Below, piece by piece: positions 8,808 through 19,689 of a stretch of DNA of 64,000 nt; the stretch's first letter is position 1, and every line of letters starts with the position of its first letter. The notes under the pieces were generated by a model. The model was not told the DNA's origin and did no database searches. It worked only from the letters and a program-made list of their open reading frames with translations. Both the position numbers and the translations under genes were made by a program. Source of the stretch: Actinomycetospora callitridis. Lineage in GTDB: Bacteria > Actinomycetota > Actinomycetes > Mycobacteriales > Pseudonocardiaceae. The stretch covers positions 620,001-684,000 of the forward strand of contig NZ_JAQZAK010000001.1 in the NCBI RefSeq assembly GCF_028737265.1, given 5' to 3'.

Positions 8808-9317
8808 TCAGAGCTCGAGGTGGGCGATGGTCGTGTCGCCGTCGCGCTCCATCTCGACCGGGCCCGCGCGGCGCATGAGCTCGAGCATCGCGCGGTTCTC
8901 GCTCAGCACGTCCGCGGTGAAGCAGGTGATGCCCTCCTCGCGCGCCCGTGCGGCGAGGGCGTCGAGGAGCCCGCGCCCGAGGCCCCGCCCCTGCCAGGCG
9001 TCGAGCACGGTCAGGGCCAGCTCGGCGTGCGTCGGGTCGTCGGTGTCGCGGACGTACCGGGCGATCCCGAGGCCCTCGCCCGTGTCCGGGAGGACGGCCC
9101 CGAGGGCCTCGTGGTCGTGGTGGTCGAGCTCCGTGAAGTACCGGAGCTGCGTCGGCGACAGCTCGGAGTACAGGGTGTGGAACCGGCTGTAGGCCGAGTG
9201 GGCGCTGAGCTGCTGATAGCCGTCCGCTAGCGCCGCGGCGTCGTCGCTGCGGACAGGGCGCAGCTCGACCGTGGTCTCGTCGGCGAGGACCAGCGGCCAG
9301 GACCGTCCGACCGGCAT
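8808..9317 (-). CDS. GNAT-family N-acetyltransferase
   Basis: This 169-aa single-domain acetyltransferase uses acetyl-CoA to acetylate an amine. The pyrophosphate-binding motif A reads QGRGLG at residues 109-114, followed by GLLDALAARA. The N-terminal part (LRPVRSDDAAAL...HSAYSRFHTLY) resembles the GNAT domain of actinobacterial protein lysine acetyltransferases, but the cyclic-nucleotide domain some of those carry is absent. The substrate cannot be told from sequence. ATG start at 9317; the next gene upstream on this strand ends 33 bases away. Confidence 0.88.
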   Translation of the reverse strand: MPVGRSWPLVLADETTVELRPVRSDDAAALADGYQQLSAHSAYSRFHTLYSELSPTQLRYFTELDHHDHEALGAVLPDTGEGLGIARYVRDTDDPTHAELALTVLDAWQGRGLGRGLLDALAARAREEGITCFTADVLSENRAMLELMRRAGPVEMERDGDTTIAHLEL

Positions 9318-9350
9318 GCGGCCCGAGGGTAGGGGCCGTGTCCGGTTCCG

Positions 9351-11747
<2,397 letters not shown>

Positions 11748-11776
11748 CGGGGGCTCCGTTCCTGCGGGTCGCTGCG

Positions 11777-12196
11777 TCACTTCACCTCGAAGATTCGGAT
11801 CATGCTGCCCGCGGGGTCGCGGAAGGCGGCGTCGCGGATGCCCCACGGCTGCTCGGTGGGCTCCTGGACGACCTCGGCGTCGCCGGACTGCAGGCGCTCG
11901 AAGGTGCCGTCGAGGTCGGTGGTGGCGAGGTTGATCGACGCGAAGGTGCCCTTGGCCATCATCTCGCTCACGGTGCGCCGCTCCTCCTCCGTCATCCCGG
12001 GCTGGGCCGCGGGCGGGAAGAGCACGATCGACGTCCCGGGCTGGCCGGCCGGTCCGACGGTGAGCCAGTGCAGCCCGTTCCACTCGACGTCGTTGCGCAC
12101 CTCGAAGCCGAGGGTGTCGCGGTAGAAGGCGAGGGAGGCCTCGTGGTCGTGGTGGGGGAGGAAGGCGTGGTGGATGGTGAGGTCGGGTGTGCTCAT
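11777..12196 (-). CDS. VOC-superfamily protein (glyoxalase/bleomycin-resistance fold)
   Basis: This 139-aa protein has paired beta-alpha-beta-beta-beta modules. The start HHAFLPHHDHEASLAFYRDT is typical of VOC proteins (FYRDTLGF motif), and the end DPAGSMIRIFEV supplies the usual C-terminal strand. Members bind small hydrophobic molecules or use a metal for isomerisation, and some confer bleomycin resistance by sequestration. ATG 12196 lies five bases after the AraC stop and the stop is 29 bases before the UvrA-like gene, so all three are co-transcribed. Together with the UvrA-like ATPase it suggests a xenobiotic or DNA-damaging-drug response. Confidence 0.88.
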   Translation of the reverse strand: MSTPDLTIHHAFLPHHDHEASLAFYRDTLGFEVRNDVEWNGLHWLTVGPAGQPGTSIVLFPPAAQPGMTEEERRTVSEMMAKGTFASINLATTDLDGTFERLQSGDAEVVQEPTEQPWGIRDAAFRDPAGSMIRIFEVK

Positions 12197-12201
12197 GGCG
12201 G

Positions 12202-12645
12202 TCACGCTAGGGGCGCCCCGGAGACCCGTGCTTCTCGATTCCTGACCGGTCGTGTCACCTGCTTGGACACGCACGGCGGCATCCCCGGACCGGGGCCGGC
12301 CGCCTGCTTCCGGTAGGCGCTCGGCGACATCCCGACGAGCTCGGTGAAGCGGGTGCTGAAGGTGCCCAGCGACGAGCTGCCCACCGCGAAGCAGACCTCG
12401 GTGACGCTGAGGTCGCCCCGGCGCAGCAGGGCCATCGCGCGCTCGATGCGCCGCGTCATCAGGTAGCTGTAGGGCGATTCCCCGAAGACGCGCCGGAACT
12501 CGCGGCTCAGGTGCCCCGCCGACATGGCGGCGCCGCGCGCGAGCGCCTCGACGTCGAGCGGCTGCGCGTACTCGCGGTCGATCCGGTCGCGGACACGGCG
12601 CAGCCGCGCGAGGTCGCGCAGGCGGTGGGTGTCCGGAAGGTCCAC
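12202..12645 (-). CDS. AraC-family transcriptional regulator, DNA-binding domain only
   Basis: This 147-aa protein is nearly all AraC HTH domain: RDRIDREYAQPLDVEALARG begins the first helix-turn-helix and FSTRFTELVGMSPSAYRK is the classic C-terminal signature. There is no N-terminal ligand-binding domain, so sensing must be absent or unusual, as in SoxS/MarA-type regulators. The GTG start at 12645 is preceded by GGAAGGA. It is the first gene of the AraC-VOC-UvrA-like operon and probably controls it. Confidence 0.9.
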   Translation of the reverse strand: MDLPDTHRLRDLARLRRVRDRIDREYAQPLDVEALARGAAMSAGHLSREFRRVFGESPYSYLMTRRIERAMALLRRGDLSVTEVCFAVGSSSLGTFSTRFTELVGMSPSAYRKQAAGPGPGMPPCVSKQVTRPVRNREARVSGAPLA

Positions 12646-12688
12646 GGGGCCGATCCTTCCCCGCCCGGCTCCCCGTCGTCCATCACCC

Positions 12689-13342
12689 TCACTGACGCTG
12701 GGTGAGCCCCGTCATGCACCACTCGCCGTCGGTCACGCCGAGCACCAGGTCGGCGGGCAGGGTCTGCGTCTGGCCCTGGGCGCTCAGCGTCAGGTCGATC
12801 GGCGCCCGGGCCTGGGTGTCGAGCATGAGCTGCGCCGGCCCGGCCGGGACCGCCGACTGGATCAGCGTGAGCGCGTCCGGCGTGAGCGGGTTCAGCGGCT
12901 GACCGCTCGGGGTGCGGCACGACGCCGCGTCGAGCGCCGCCCCGTCCTTCGTCGCCAGCGCGGTGGTGATCTCCGCGGCGCGGTCGTCCGGGGAGCCCGG
13001 GTTGACCAGGAAGCCGGGGTAGAGCAGCGCGGTCACCGCCAGCGCTACGACCGCGATCGCGGCGACGGCGCCGAGCGCGATGACGAGGCCCATCGGACGG
13101 CCCGCGGGCTCGTCGTCCTCGTCGTCCTCGTCGGTGAGGTCGTCGTCGTCCGGGGTGTCGGTGTCGTCGGTGTCGTCGGTGTCGTTCACGGCGGCCGGCT
13201 CGTCGTCGGCCGTCGTGTCCGCCTCGGCCCCGGTCGTCGTGTCCGCCTCGCCAGCCGGGGTGTCGGCGTCCTCGTCGGGGGTGCCGTCCCCGGCCGGCGG
13301 ATCGTCCGTCGCCACGGTCTCGTGGCGACTCGTGTCGGACAT
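12689..13342 (-). CDS. Single-pass membrane protein with long acidic N-terminus
   Basis: This 217-aa protein of unknown function has an N-terminal region (residues 1-80) that is extremely Asp/Glu/Thr-rich with short DTD repeats. One hydrophobic segment follows at about 84-108. The C-terminal domain of about 110 residues has two Cys (CRTPSGQPLN and EWCMTGL), probably disulphide-linked outside the cell. The layout resembles the many actinobacterial secreted-domain proteins anchored by one helix, with the acidic part cytoplasmic. ATG 13342 has GGGAGGA upstream. Repeats in the acidic coding region (GACACCGACGAC-like) could be unstable. Confidence 0.8.
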   Translation of the reverse strand: MSDTSRHETVATDDPPAGDGTPDEDADTPAGEADTTTGAEADTTADDEPAAVNDTDDTDDTDTPDDDDLTDEDDEDDEPAGRPMGLVIALGAVAAIAVVALAVTALLYPGFLVNPGSPDDRAAEITTALATKDGAALDAASCRTPSGQPLNPLTPDALTLIQSAVPAGPAQLMLDTQARAPIDLTLSAQGQTQTLPADLVLGVTDGEWCMTGLTQRQ

Positions 13343-13380
13343 ACGTCTGATTCCTCCCAGGACGCTTCGGCGGGCGCCGT

Positions 13381-13393
13381 TTCCGCAGCGGAA
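13381..13393. promoter_or_regulatory. TTCCGC-A-GCGGAA palindrome in a divergent promoter region
   Basis: This perfect 13-base palindrome lies between the divergent acidic membrane protein gene (start 13342) and the Ada-like gene (start 13487). Its position and symmetry suit a regulator binding site, but composition alone makes GC-rich palindromes fairly common. Confidence 0.3.
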
Positions 13394-13486
13394 TGCCTGT
13401 CCCGCACGGTGCCTCATGAGCCATCGCGCTCCGACACCCGGGCCCGTGCGTGCCACGCCCGTGACCCGATCGGGGTTCTCCCTCGT

Positions 13487-13753
13487 GTGACCCGGCGCTA
13501 CCGAATCCTCGGGGCCGACGGCCGGTCCCGCGCGTCGGCGGCGCCCGGCACCCTCGGCGGCCACCGCCGCCTGCGCATCTACGGCCGGCTCGACTGCCCG
13601 AGCGCCCTGCGGTGGCTCGCCCGCGGCCACTACGCGGCCCACCGGGTGTTCTTCGCCGACGAGACGGCCGCCCGCGCCGCGGGCTTCCGGCCCTGTGCGG
13701 TGTGCCTGCCCCGCGAGTACGACCAGTGGACGACCCTCCAGGAGGACCGATGA
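13487..13753 (+). CDS. Stand-alone Ada-like metal-binding protein
   Basis: This 88-aa protein is homologous to the N-terminal methyl-phosphotriester zinc domain of Ada. Residues 28-75 match the Ada pattern, ending in the characteristic AAGFRPCAVC. Ada uses Cys38, Cys42, Cys69 and Cys72 for zinc. Here Cys37, Cys70 and Cys73 are kept but the position of the second Cys holds Leu41, and His48 or His52 could supply the missing ligand. No DNA methyltransferase or AraC part follows. GTG 13487 is chosen because the Tyr/Arg-rich N-terminus is retained. The stop overlaps the next start (ATGA), so it is translationally coupled to a 2-oxoglutarate oxygenase. Confidence 0.75.
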   Translation: MTRRYRILGADGRSRASAAPGTLGGHRRLRIYGRLDCPSALRWLARGHYAAHRVFFADETAARAAGFRPCAVCLPREYDQWTTLQEDR

Positions 13754-14475
13754 CGACGAGCCCCACCACGACCGACGAGCTCCCCGCCCTCGACCGCGTC
13801 GACTGGGACGACCTCGCCGCCCGCCTCGACCGCGACGGGTTCGCGATGACCGCGCCGCTCTTGGACCCCGAGCAGTGCCGGCAGATGATCGACGTCTTCG
13901 ACGACGAGGACGCGTTCCGGTCCACGATCGACATGGCGCGGCTGTCGTTCGGCGAGGGCCGCTACCGCTACTTCGCCGACCCGCTCCCGGCACTGGTGCA
14001 GGCGTTGCGCACCCGGCTGTACCCGCCGCTCGCGCGGATCGCGAACCGCTGGGCCGGCCTGCTCGGGGAGGACACGTTCCCCGAGCACCACGACGGGCTC
14101 GTCGAGGCGTGCGCGGCCGCGGGCCAGCACAAGCCCACGCCGCTCGTGCTGCGCTACGGCCCCACCGGATACAACTGCCTGCACCAGGACGTCTACGGCG
14201 TCCTGACCTTCCCGCTGCAGGTGCTCGTCATGCTCAACACGCCCGACGTCGACTTCACCGGCGGGGAGAGCGTGTTCGTCGAGCAGCGGCCCCGGCAGCA
14301 GTCGCGCCCGATGGTGGCGCGCCCCGGCCTCGGCCAGGCCGTGGTCTTCCCGGTGCGTCACCGCCCGAAGCAGGGCTCCCGCGGCCACCACCGCGTGCAG
14401 ATGCGCCACGGCGTCTCGGCGGTGCACAGCGGCGAGCGCCACGTGCTCGGCATCATCTTCCACAACGCCCGGTGA
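13750..14475 (+). CDS. 2-oxoglutarate/Fe(II)-dependent dioxygenase
   Basis: This 241-aa cupin-type oxygenase has the facial triad visible as H145-x-D147 (LHQDVYG) and distal His226 (SAVHSG). Arg230 is placed to hold 2-oxoglutarate, and the strand HVLGIIFH ends the core. It resembles the DUF2086/prolyl-hydroxylase-like group rather than AlkB itself. Four-base overlap with the Ada-like gene upstream suggests the two proteins act together. Oxidative repair of alkylated DNA or hydroxylation of a protein partner are both possible, and the substrate is unknown. Transcription probably ends at the hairpin at 14506. Confidence 0.82.
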   Translation: MTTSPTTTDELPALDRVDWDDLAARLDRDGFAMTAPLLDPEQCRQMIDVFDDEDAFRSTIDMARLSFGEGRYRYFADPLPALVQALRTRLYPPLARIANRWAGLLGEDTFPEHHDGLVEACAAAGQHKPTPLVLRYGPTGYNCLHQDVYGVLTFPLQVLVMLNTPDVDFTGGESVFVEQRPRQQSRPMVARPGLGQAVVFPVRHRPKQGSRGHHRVQMRHGVSAVHSGERHVLGIIFHNAR

Positions 14476-14505
14476 CGGGCCGGCCGCCACCCGGACCCCG
14501 TGCGA

Positions 14506-14532
14506 CGGACGCTTCGATTTCCGAAGCGTCCG
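14506..14532. terminator. Bidirectional hairpin terminator
   Basis: A perfect 11-bp stem CGGACGCTTCG/CGAAGCGTCCG with loop ATTTC lies between the convergent oxygenase (ends 14475) and MerR gene (stop at 14535). There is no long T-run, as is usual for high-GC actinobacteria. Confidence 0.75.
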
Positions 14533-14534
14533 GA

Positions 14535-15275
14535 TCAGGCCCCCTCGCCCGGCGCCTCGGCGTTCAGCCGGCCCACCCGCTTCAGGACGTCGAGCTGGGC
14601 CGGGGAGTAGAGGTCGATCAGCGCCTGACCCATGGTGCGGGCGGCGAACTTCGCCCCCTGCGGAGCGTCCTCGTCCGCGGTCCGCAGCTCCGGGTGCTCG
14701 GCCCGCAGCGCGCGGACGTGGGGGAGCATCCGTTCGGCCAGGTCCTGGCGGGTCTGCTGGTCGGCCTCGGGGGAGAGCTCGTCGAACTCGGTCATGAGGG
14801 GTTCGTGCTGGTAGTTCGTCATCAGGTCCGCGTAGGCCTTGATGCCCTTCGGCCCGAGGACCCGGGAGAGGACGACCATGTAGGAGCGGTCGGCGTCCGA
14901 GAGATCCGCACGGGCGGCGGCCGAGGCGATCTCGGGCGGCAGGTCGGTCGGCGCCGCCTCGCGCAGGATGAGGGCGAGCTCCGCACGCACCCGCTGCAGC
15001 CGCTCGACGGTCTCCGCGAGCTCCGCGTCCAGCTTCCGCAGCGCCGCCTCGGGGTGCTCGTCGCCGTCGCCCATCTCGGCGATCTCGGAGAGCGAGAGCC
15101 CGAGATCGGTCAGCCGCTTGATCCGCAGCACGCGCACGAGGTGGGCCACGCCGTACTGCTTGTAGCCGTTGGCGCGCCGCTTCGGCTCCTCGAGCAGGCC
15201 GACGTCGTGGTAGTGCCGCACCGTCCGCAGGGTGGTGCCGGTGAGCTCGGCGAGCTGCCGGGTGCTCCACGCCAT
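14535..15275 (-). CDS. MerR-family transcriptional regulator
   Basis: This 246-aa regulator has an N-terminal winged helix typical of MerR (STRQLAELTGTTLRTVRHYH, then YGVAHLVRVLRIKRLTDLGL) and a coiled-coil segment around residues 80-105. A C-terminal domain of about 130 residues with no Cys metal site follows, so a small-molecule or protein effector is likely (TipA-like architecture). It is divergent from dgdA with a 168-base gap and could control it; in Burkholderia the dialkylglycine decarboxylase regulator is LysR-type instead. Confidence 0.9.
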   Translation of the reverse strand: MAWSTRQLAELTGTTLRTVRHYHDVGLLEEPKRRANGYKQYGVAHLVRVLRIKRLTDLGLSLSEIAEMGDGDEHPEAALRKLDAELAETVERLQRVRAELALILREAAPTDLPPEIASAAARADLSDADRSYMVVLSRVLGPKGIKAYADLMTNYQHEPLMTEFDELSPEADQQTRQDLAERMLPHVRALRAEHPELRTADEDAPQGAKFAARTMGQALIDLYSPAQLDVLKRVGRLNAEAPGEGA

Positions 15276-15401
15276 GGTGCTGCTCCTCCTGTCGACGGAC
15301 CTCGGGACCGGGGTGCCGACGACAGTGAAGACCGTGCCGCCGCGGCATGGTCAAGCGTCGCCGTTCCGTGACGGCCCTCTCACGCGCCGGCACGGCGGTG
15401 A

Positions 15402-16754
<1,353 letters not shown>

Positions 16755-17042
16755 TCAGCGCAGGCCGTCGGCGGCCGCGACCTTCGTGCGCTTCTCCTCG
16801 GCCGCCGGCGCGGCGCCCGAGTTCGGCCACATGAGCTCGAACTCCAGCTCGATCTTGTCGCCGTAGGGCTCCAGCTCCAGCTCGACCTCGAACTCGTCAG
16901 GCAGGTTGAGCGCCACGCCGGGTCCGACCAGGGACACCTCCGTCGTGCCGCCGTTCTCGAGGGCGTTCGCGAGCGAGTGGAGCCACTTGGCGGCCTCCTG
17001 GCGCGACAGGATGACCCTCTGCTCGATCTTTCCACCCGCCAT
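16755..17042 (-). CDS. amphi-Trp domain protein (copy 1)
   Basis: This 95-aa protein carries the short amphi-Trp domain: LSRQEAAKWLHSLANALENG followed by amphipathic strands ending in ELMWPN. Such proteins are small, soluble and of unknown function. ATG 17042 is chosen over upstream in-frame codons because GGAG sits about nine bases before it and homology starts at KIEQ. Its stop abuts the convergent dgdA stop. The Ala/Lys-rich tail after WPN differs from copy 2. Confidence 0.82.
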   Translation of the reverse strand: MAGGKIEQRVILSRQEAAKWLHSLANALENGGTTEVSLVGPGVALNLPDEFEVELELEPYGDKIELEFELMWPNSGAAPAAEEKRTKVAAADGLR

Positions 17043-17071
17043 GGGGTGCTCCTCTCCTGGGGAAAACGATC

Positions 17072-17353
17072 TCACTCCGGCCCGGCGAGAGTAGCGGCGA
17101 CGGGGCCGTCGTGACGGGCTCGCGAGCGGGTCCTCGGCCACCTCAGCTCGATCTCCAGCTCGACCGTCTCGCCATGCGGCTCGATCTCCAGCTCGCAGCG
17201 GAACTCCTCGGGCAGCTCCAGCGTCACGGGCGGGCCGGCCAGCGAGACCTGCATGGTGCCGCCGTCCTCGACCGCCTTCGCCAGATCCGCCAGCCACCGC
17301 GCGACCTCCTGGCGCGACAGGGTCGCCTTCTGCTCGATCTCGTCCTTCGACAT
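17072..17353 (-). CDS. amphi-Trp domain protein (copy 2)
   Basis: This 93-aa paralogue of the next gene downstream shares IEQ..LSRQE..WL..LA.A.E.GG, a V-S-L-x-G-P segment, and E-L-E-x-E-P-x-G-x-x-x-E-L-E leading to a W-P motif. The two are in tandem with a 29-base gap, so they arose by duplication and are probably one operon. ATG 17353 follows GGAAGGAG. Function unknown. Confidence 0.82.
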   Translation of the reverse strand: MSKDEIEQKATLSRQEVARWLADLAKAVEDGGTMQVSLAGPPVTLELPEEFRCELEIEPHGETVELEIELRWPRTRSRARHDGPVAATLAGPE

Positions 17354-17415
17354 CTCCCGGCTCCTTCCTCGGAGGAACCGGCCACTCTCCTCCGCCGGGC
17401 CGCGCTCGACGAGGG

Positions 17416-17787
17416 TCACGGCCGTCGAGGCCGGGCCGCGAGGACCTCGGCGAGGACGGTCGCGTGGCTCGCCGACGGGTCCCTGGTGGCGGTGAGGAGG
17501 GTCAGGCCGCGGCCGTCCTGCCACGCGCGCAGGTCGTCGAGGGCCTGCGCCCGCTCCGGCTCGGTGAGCTCGGCCCGGTAGCGGCGCGCGAACTCGTCGA
17601 AGCGTTCAGGGGCGTGCCCGTACCAGGACCGCAGCTCGTTCGACGGCGCGACGTCCTTGGCCCACCGGTCGAGGTCGGCCGCGTCCTTGCGCAGGCCCCG
17701 GGGCCACAGCCGGTCCACGAGGACCCGCAGGCGGTCGGGCCGGCGCGGGTCGTAGACCCGGCCCACGTCGATGTCCGGTGACGGCAC
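17416..17787 (-). CDS. DUF488 family protein
   Basis: This 123-aa protein matches the DUF488 pattern: VYDPRRPDRLRVLVDRLWPR near the N-terminus, KDVAPSNELRSWYGH in the middle, and LTLLTATRDPSASHA near the end. The family is widespread and uncharacterised, and the conserved Arg, Trp and His residues suggest a nucleic-acid or nucleotide role. GTG 17787 is the first in-frame start; the Shine-Dalgarno is weak (GAGG). It is upstream of, and in the same direction as, the two amphi-Trp genes, 62 bases away. Confidence 0.85.
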   Translation of the reverse strand: MPSPDIDVGRVYDPRRPDRLRVLVDRLWPRGLRKDAADLDRWAKDVAPSNELRSWYGHAPERFDEFARRYRAELTEPERAQALDDLRAWQDGRGLTLLTATRDPSASHATVLAEVLAARPRRP

Positions 17788-17881
17788 GCGCTCATCCTCG
17801 TCCCGAGCCCGACGATCCTCCGACCCGGCGGCGACTCGCCGTCACCCGTTCGGAGGCTCCGGGGATGACCCGTCCGGGTCG

Positions 17882-18568
17882 ATGGGGACGGGGAAGCGGC
17901 ACGCGCAGGGCACCCGCCCCGCGATCTCGGGAGGTCCAGTCATCGGTATCGGAGCAACGTCGGGCAGCGGACGTCATCGGTGGGAGAGCACCCGGTCCCC
18001 GGGTCGCCGCCCACGCCGGGGCCTGACGATCGCGCTCGCGGGCGCCGCCGTGACCACGACCGTCGGCCTCCTCGCCGGCCCGGCGCTCGCCGATGCCGCG
18101 TCGGACAGCCCCGAGTCGAGCCAGGTGGCCCGCGAGACGCACGCCGAGGCGCTGGTGCCCGGCACCCCCTGCTCGGTGTCGGCGCGGGCGTGCGTCGACC
18201 TGGAGTCCCAGCGGGCCTGGCTGATCCGCGACGGCAAGGTGACCCGCGGGCCGATGACGATCTCCTCCGGTGGCGAGGGACGGGCGACGCCGGTGGGCCA
18301 CTCGTTCCGCGTGTACCGCAAGGACCGCGACCACGTCAGCGGGGAGTCGCGGACCGCCGACGGCCGCCCCGCCCCGATGCCCTTCTCGACGTTCTTCGCC
18401 GACGGCGGGATCGCCTTCCACGGGGGCGACCCCTCGCGCTCGTCGGCCGGGTGCATCCGCATGAAGGCCGCCGACGCCGAGGCCGTGTTCGACGACCTGC
18501 AGAAGGGCGACAAGGTGCAGGTCGTCAACGGCTCGCAGGAGCGGGCGGCGCGGGGCGAGCCGTCGTAG
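17882..18568 (+). CDS. Secreted L,D-transpeptidase (YkuD domain)
   Basis: This 228-aa exported protein has a 47-residue Arg-rich n-region (RRPRRG), a hydrophobic stretch at about 48-67 and a likely cleavage after ALA70. The YkuD catalytic signature is present: His180 in FHGGDPSRS and Cys191 in SAGCIRM. Such enzymes cross-link or modify peptidoglycan from the outside using the catalytic cysteine. The lipoprotein and Ig-like domains of larger mycobacterial Ldt proteins are absent. ATG 17882 is the best start, although its ribosome site is poor and upstream in-frame codons exist back to 17771. Confidence 0.88.
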   Translation: MGTGKRHAQGTRPAISGGPVIGIGATSGSGRHRWESTRSPGRRPRRGLTIALAGAAVTTTVGLLAGPALADAASDSPESSQVARETHAEALVPGTPCSVSARACVDLESQRAWLIRDGKVTRGPMTISSGGEGRATPVGHSFRVYRKDRDHVSGESRTADGRPAPMPFSTFFADGGIAFHGGDPSRSSAGCIRMKAADAEAVFDDLQKGDKVQVVNGSQERAARGEPS

Positions 18569-18574
18569 GACCGA

Positions 18575-19513
18575 TCACCCGGTGATCCCGGACGTCGTCG
18601 TGCGGCCGATCACTTCCTGCAGCGCGGCGAGGAACCGCTGCGGGGCCGGGGCGAGGTGCTCCCGGCGTGATCCCGTGACCGTGAGGATGCGGGTGCCGAC
18701 GTCGACGGCCGACGCGTAGATCGTCACGCCCTCGGTGCTCAGGTAGGCCAGCGTGAGGTCCGGGACGATGGCGGCGCCGAGACCGGCGGCCACGAGCGCG
18801 AACATGGTCTGCGACTCGAAGCAGATGTGCTGCTGCCCGGGGGTGACCGCGTACCGGGAGCAGAGCCGGTCGAGCATCTGGCGCGGGGGCTGGTGGCTGG
18901 CGGACGTCACCCACGTCCCGGCCAGCAGCTCCTCGATGCTCCCGGGCGTCGCCCACAGTTCCGGGAGGACGATGCGGAACGCCTCGCGGTAGAGCTCGAT
19001 CTCGATGAGACCGGGATAGGGAGCCGGCGCGGGCGTCGTCGACTCGGTGTACTGCTCACCGATCAACAGATCGAGATCGCCGGCGCGCAGGAGGTTCACG
19101 CCCTCGCGCGCGCCCACCTCGATCACCTGGACCTGCAGTGCGGCATCGGTGATGGCGAGCTGTTTCAGGGTCGGCACCACGAGCTGTCCCAGAGCGGTCG
19201 CGAATCCTCCGATGCGGACCGACCCCGCCGTTCCCTCCCGTAGTCGATCGACTTCTCGCTGTGCCTCCGCCAGGGCGACCGCCACGTCGTCGGCGCGTTG
19301 CGCCAGGGCCAGCCCGGCCTCGGTGAGGCGGACGGTGCGACCGCCGCCCCGCTGGGTGCGGTCGAGCAGGGGGATCCGGGCCTCCACCTCCAGTCGCGTG
19401 AGGTGCTGGGAGACGCCGGAGGCCGTCAGGTGCAGGGCCGTCGCCGCCGCCTGGACGCTTCCCGTCCGGTGGACCGCCCGCAGGACGAGGAGCCGGTGGG
19501 GGTCGATCGGCAT
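18575..19513 (-). CDS. LysR-family transcriptional regulator
   Basis: This 312-aa protein has an N-terminal HTH (LLVLRAVHRTGSVQAAATAL...GVSQHLTRLE) and the two-lobed LysR effector domain from about residue 88. ATG 19513 (MPIDPHRLL) is preferred to a GTG at 19549 because AGGAT precedes it. It is divergent from the alcohol dehydrogenase/Fae-like pair with a palindrome between, so it is the likely regulator of those genes. Effector unknown. It ends six bases after the convergent transpeptidase gene. Confidence 0.9.
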   Translation of the reverse strand: MPIDPHRLLVLRAVHRTGSVQAAATALHLTASGVSQHLTRLEVEARIPLLDRTQRGGGRTVRLTEAGLALAQRADDVAVALAEAQREVDRLREGTAGSVRIGGFATALGQLVVPTLKQLAITDAALQVQVIEVGAREGVNLLRAGDLDLLIGEQYTESTTPAPAPYPGLIEIELYREAFRIVLPELWATPGSIEELLAGTWVTSASHQPPRQMLDRLCSRYAVTPGQQHICFESQTMFALVAAGLGAAIVPDLTLAYLSTEGVTIYASAVDVGTRILTVTGSRREHLAPAPQRFLAALQEVIGRTTTSGITG

Positions 19514-19548
19514 GAAGTCATCCTGAACCAGAGCTGGAGCAGCTGTCA

Positions 19549-19564
19549 CTGCCGTTGACGGCAG
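19549..19564. promoter_or_regulatory. Candidate LysR operator (CTGCCG-TTGA-CGGCAG)
   Basis: A perfect 6-bp inverted repeat with a 4-base centre lies just upstream of the LysR start and about 125 bases upstream of the divergent dehydrogenase. LysR sites are typically T-N11-A inverted repeats; here the T-to-A spacing is 12, so the match is approximate. Confidence 0.4.
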
Positions 19565-19689
19565 CGGTGCGGCAGACTCGTCGTCGAGAGACGCGCCCCG
19601 CAGATGTGCGCTCCATTCCGTCGTCGAATGCGCACGGCGGACCGACGCGTCCTCGTCACCAGTTCTTCCTCCGTGAATGGAATTGCCCG

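Noticed and set aside
11748..12083. N-terminal extension of the UvrA-like protein
   Set aside because: It would overlap the VOC gene out of frame; UvrA homology begins just after ATG 11747.
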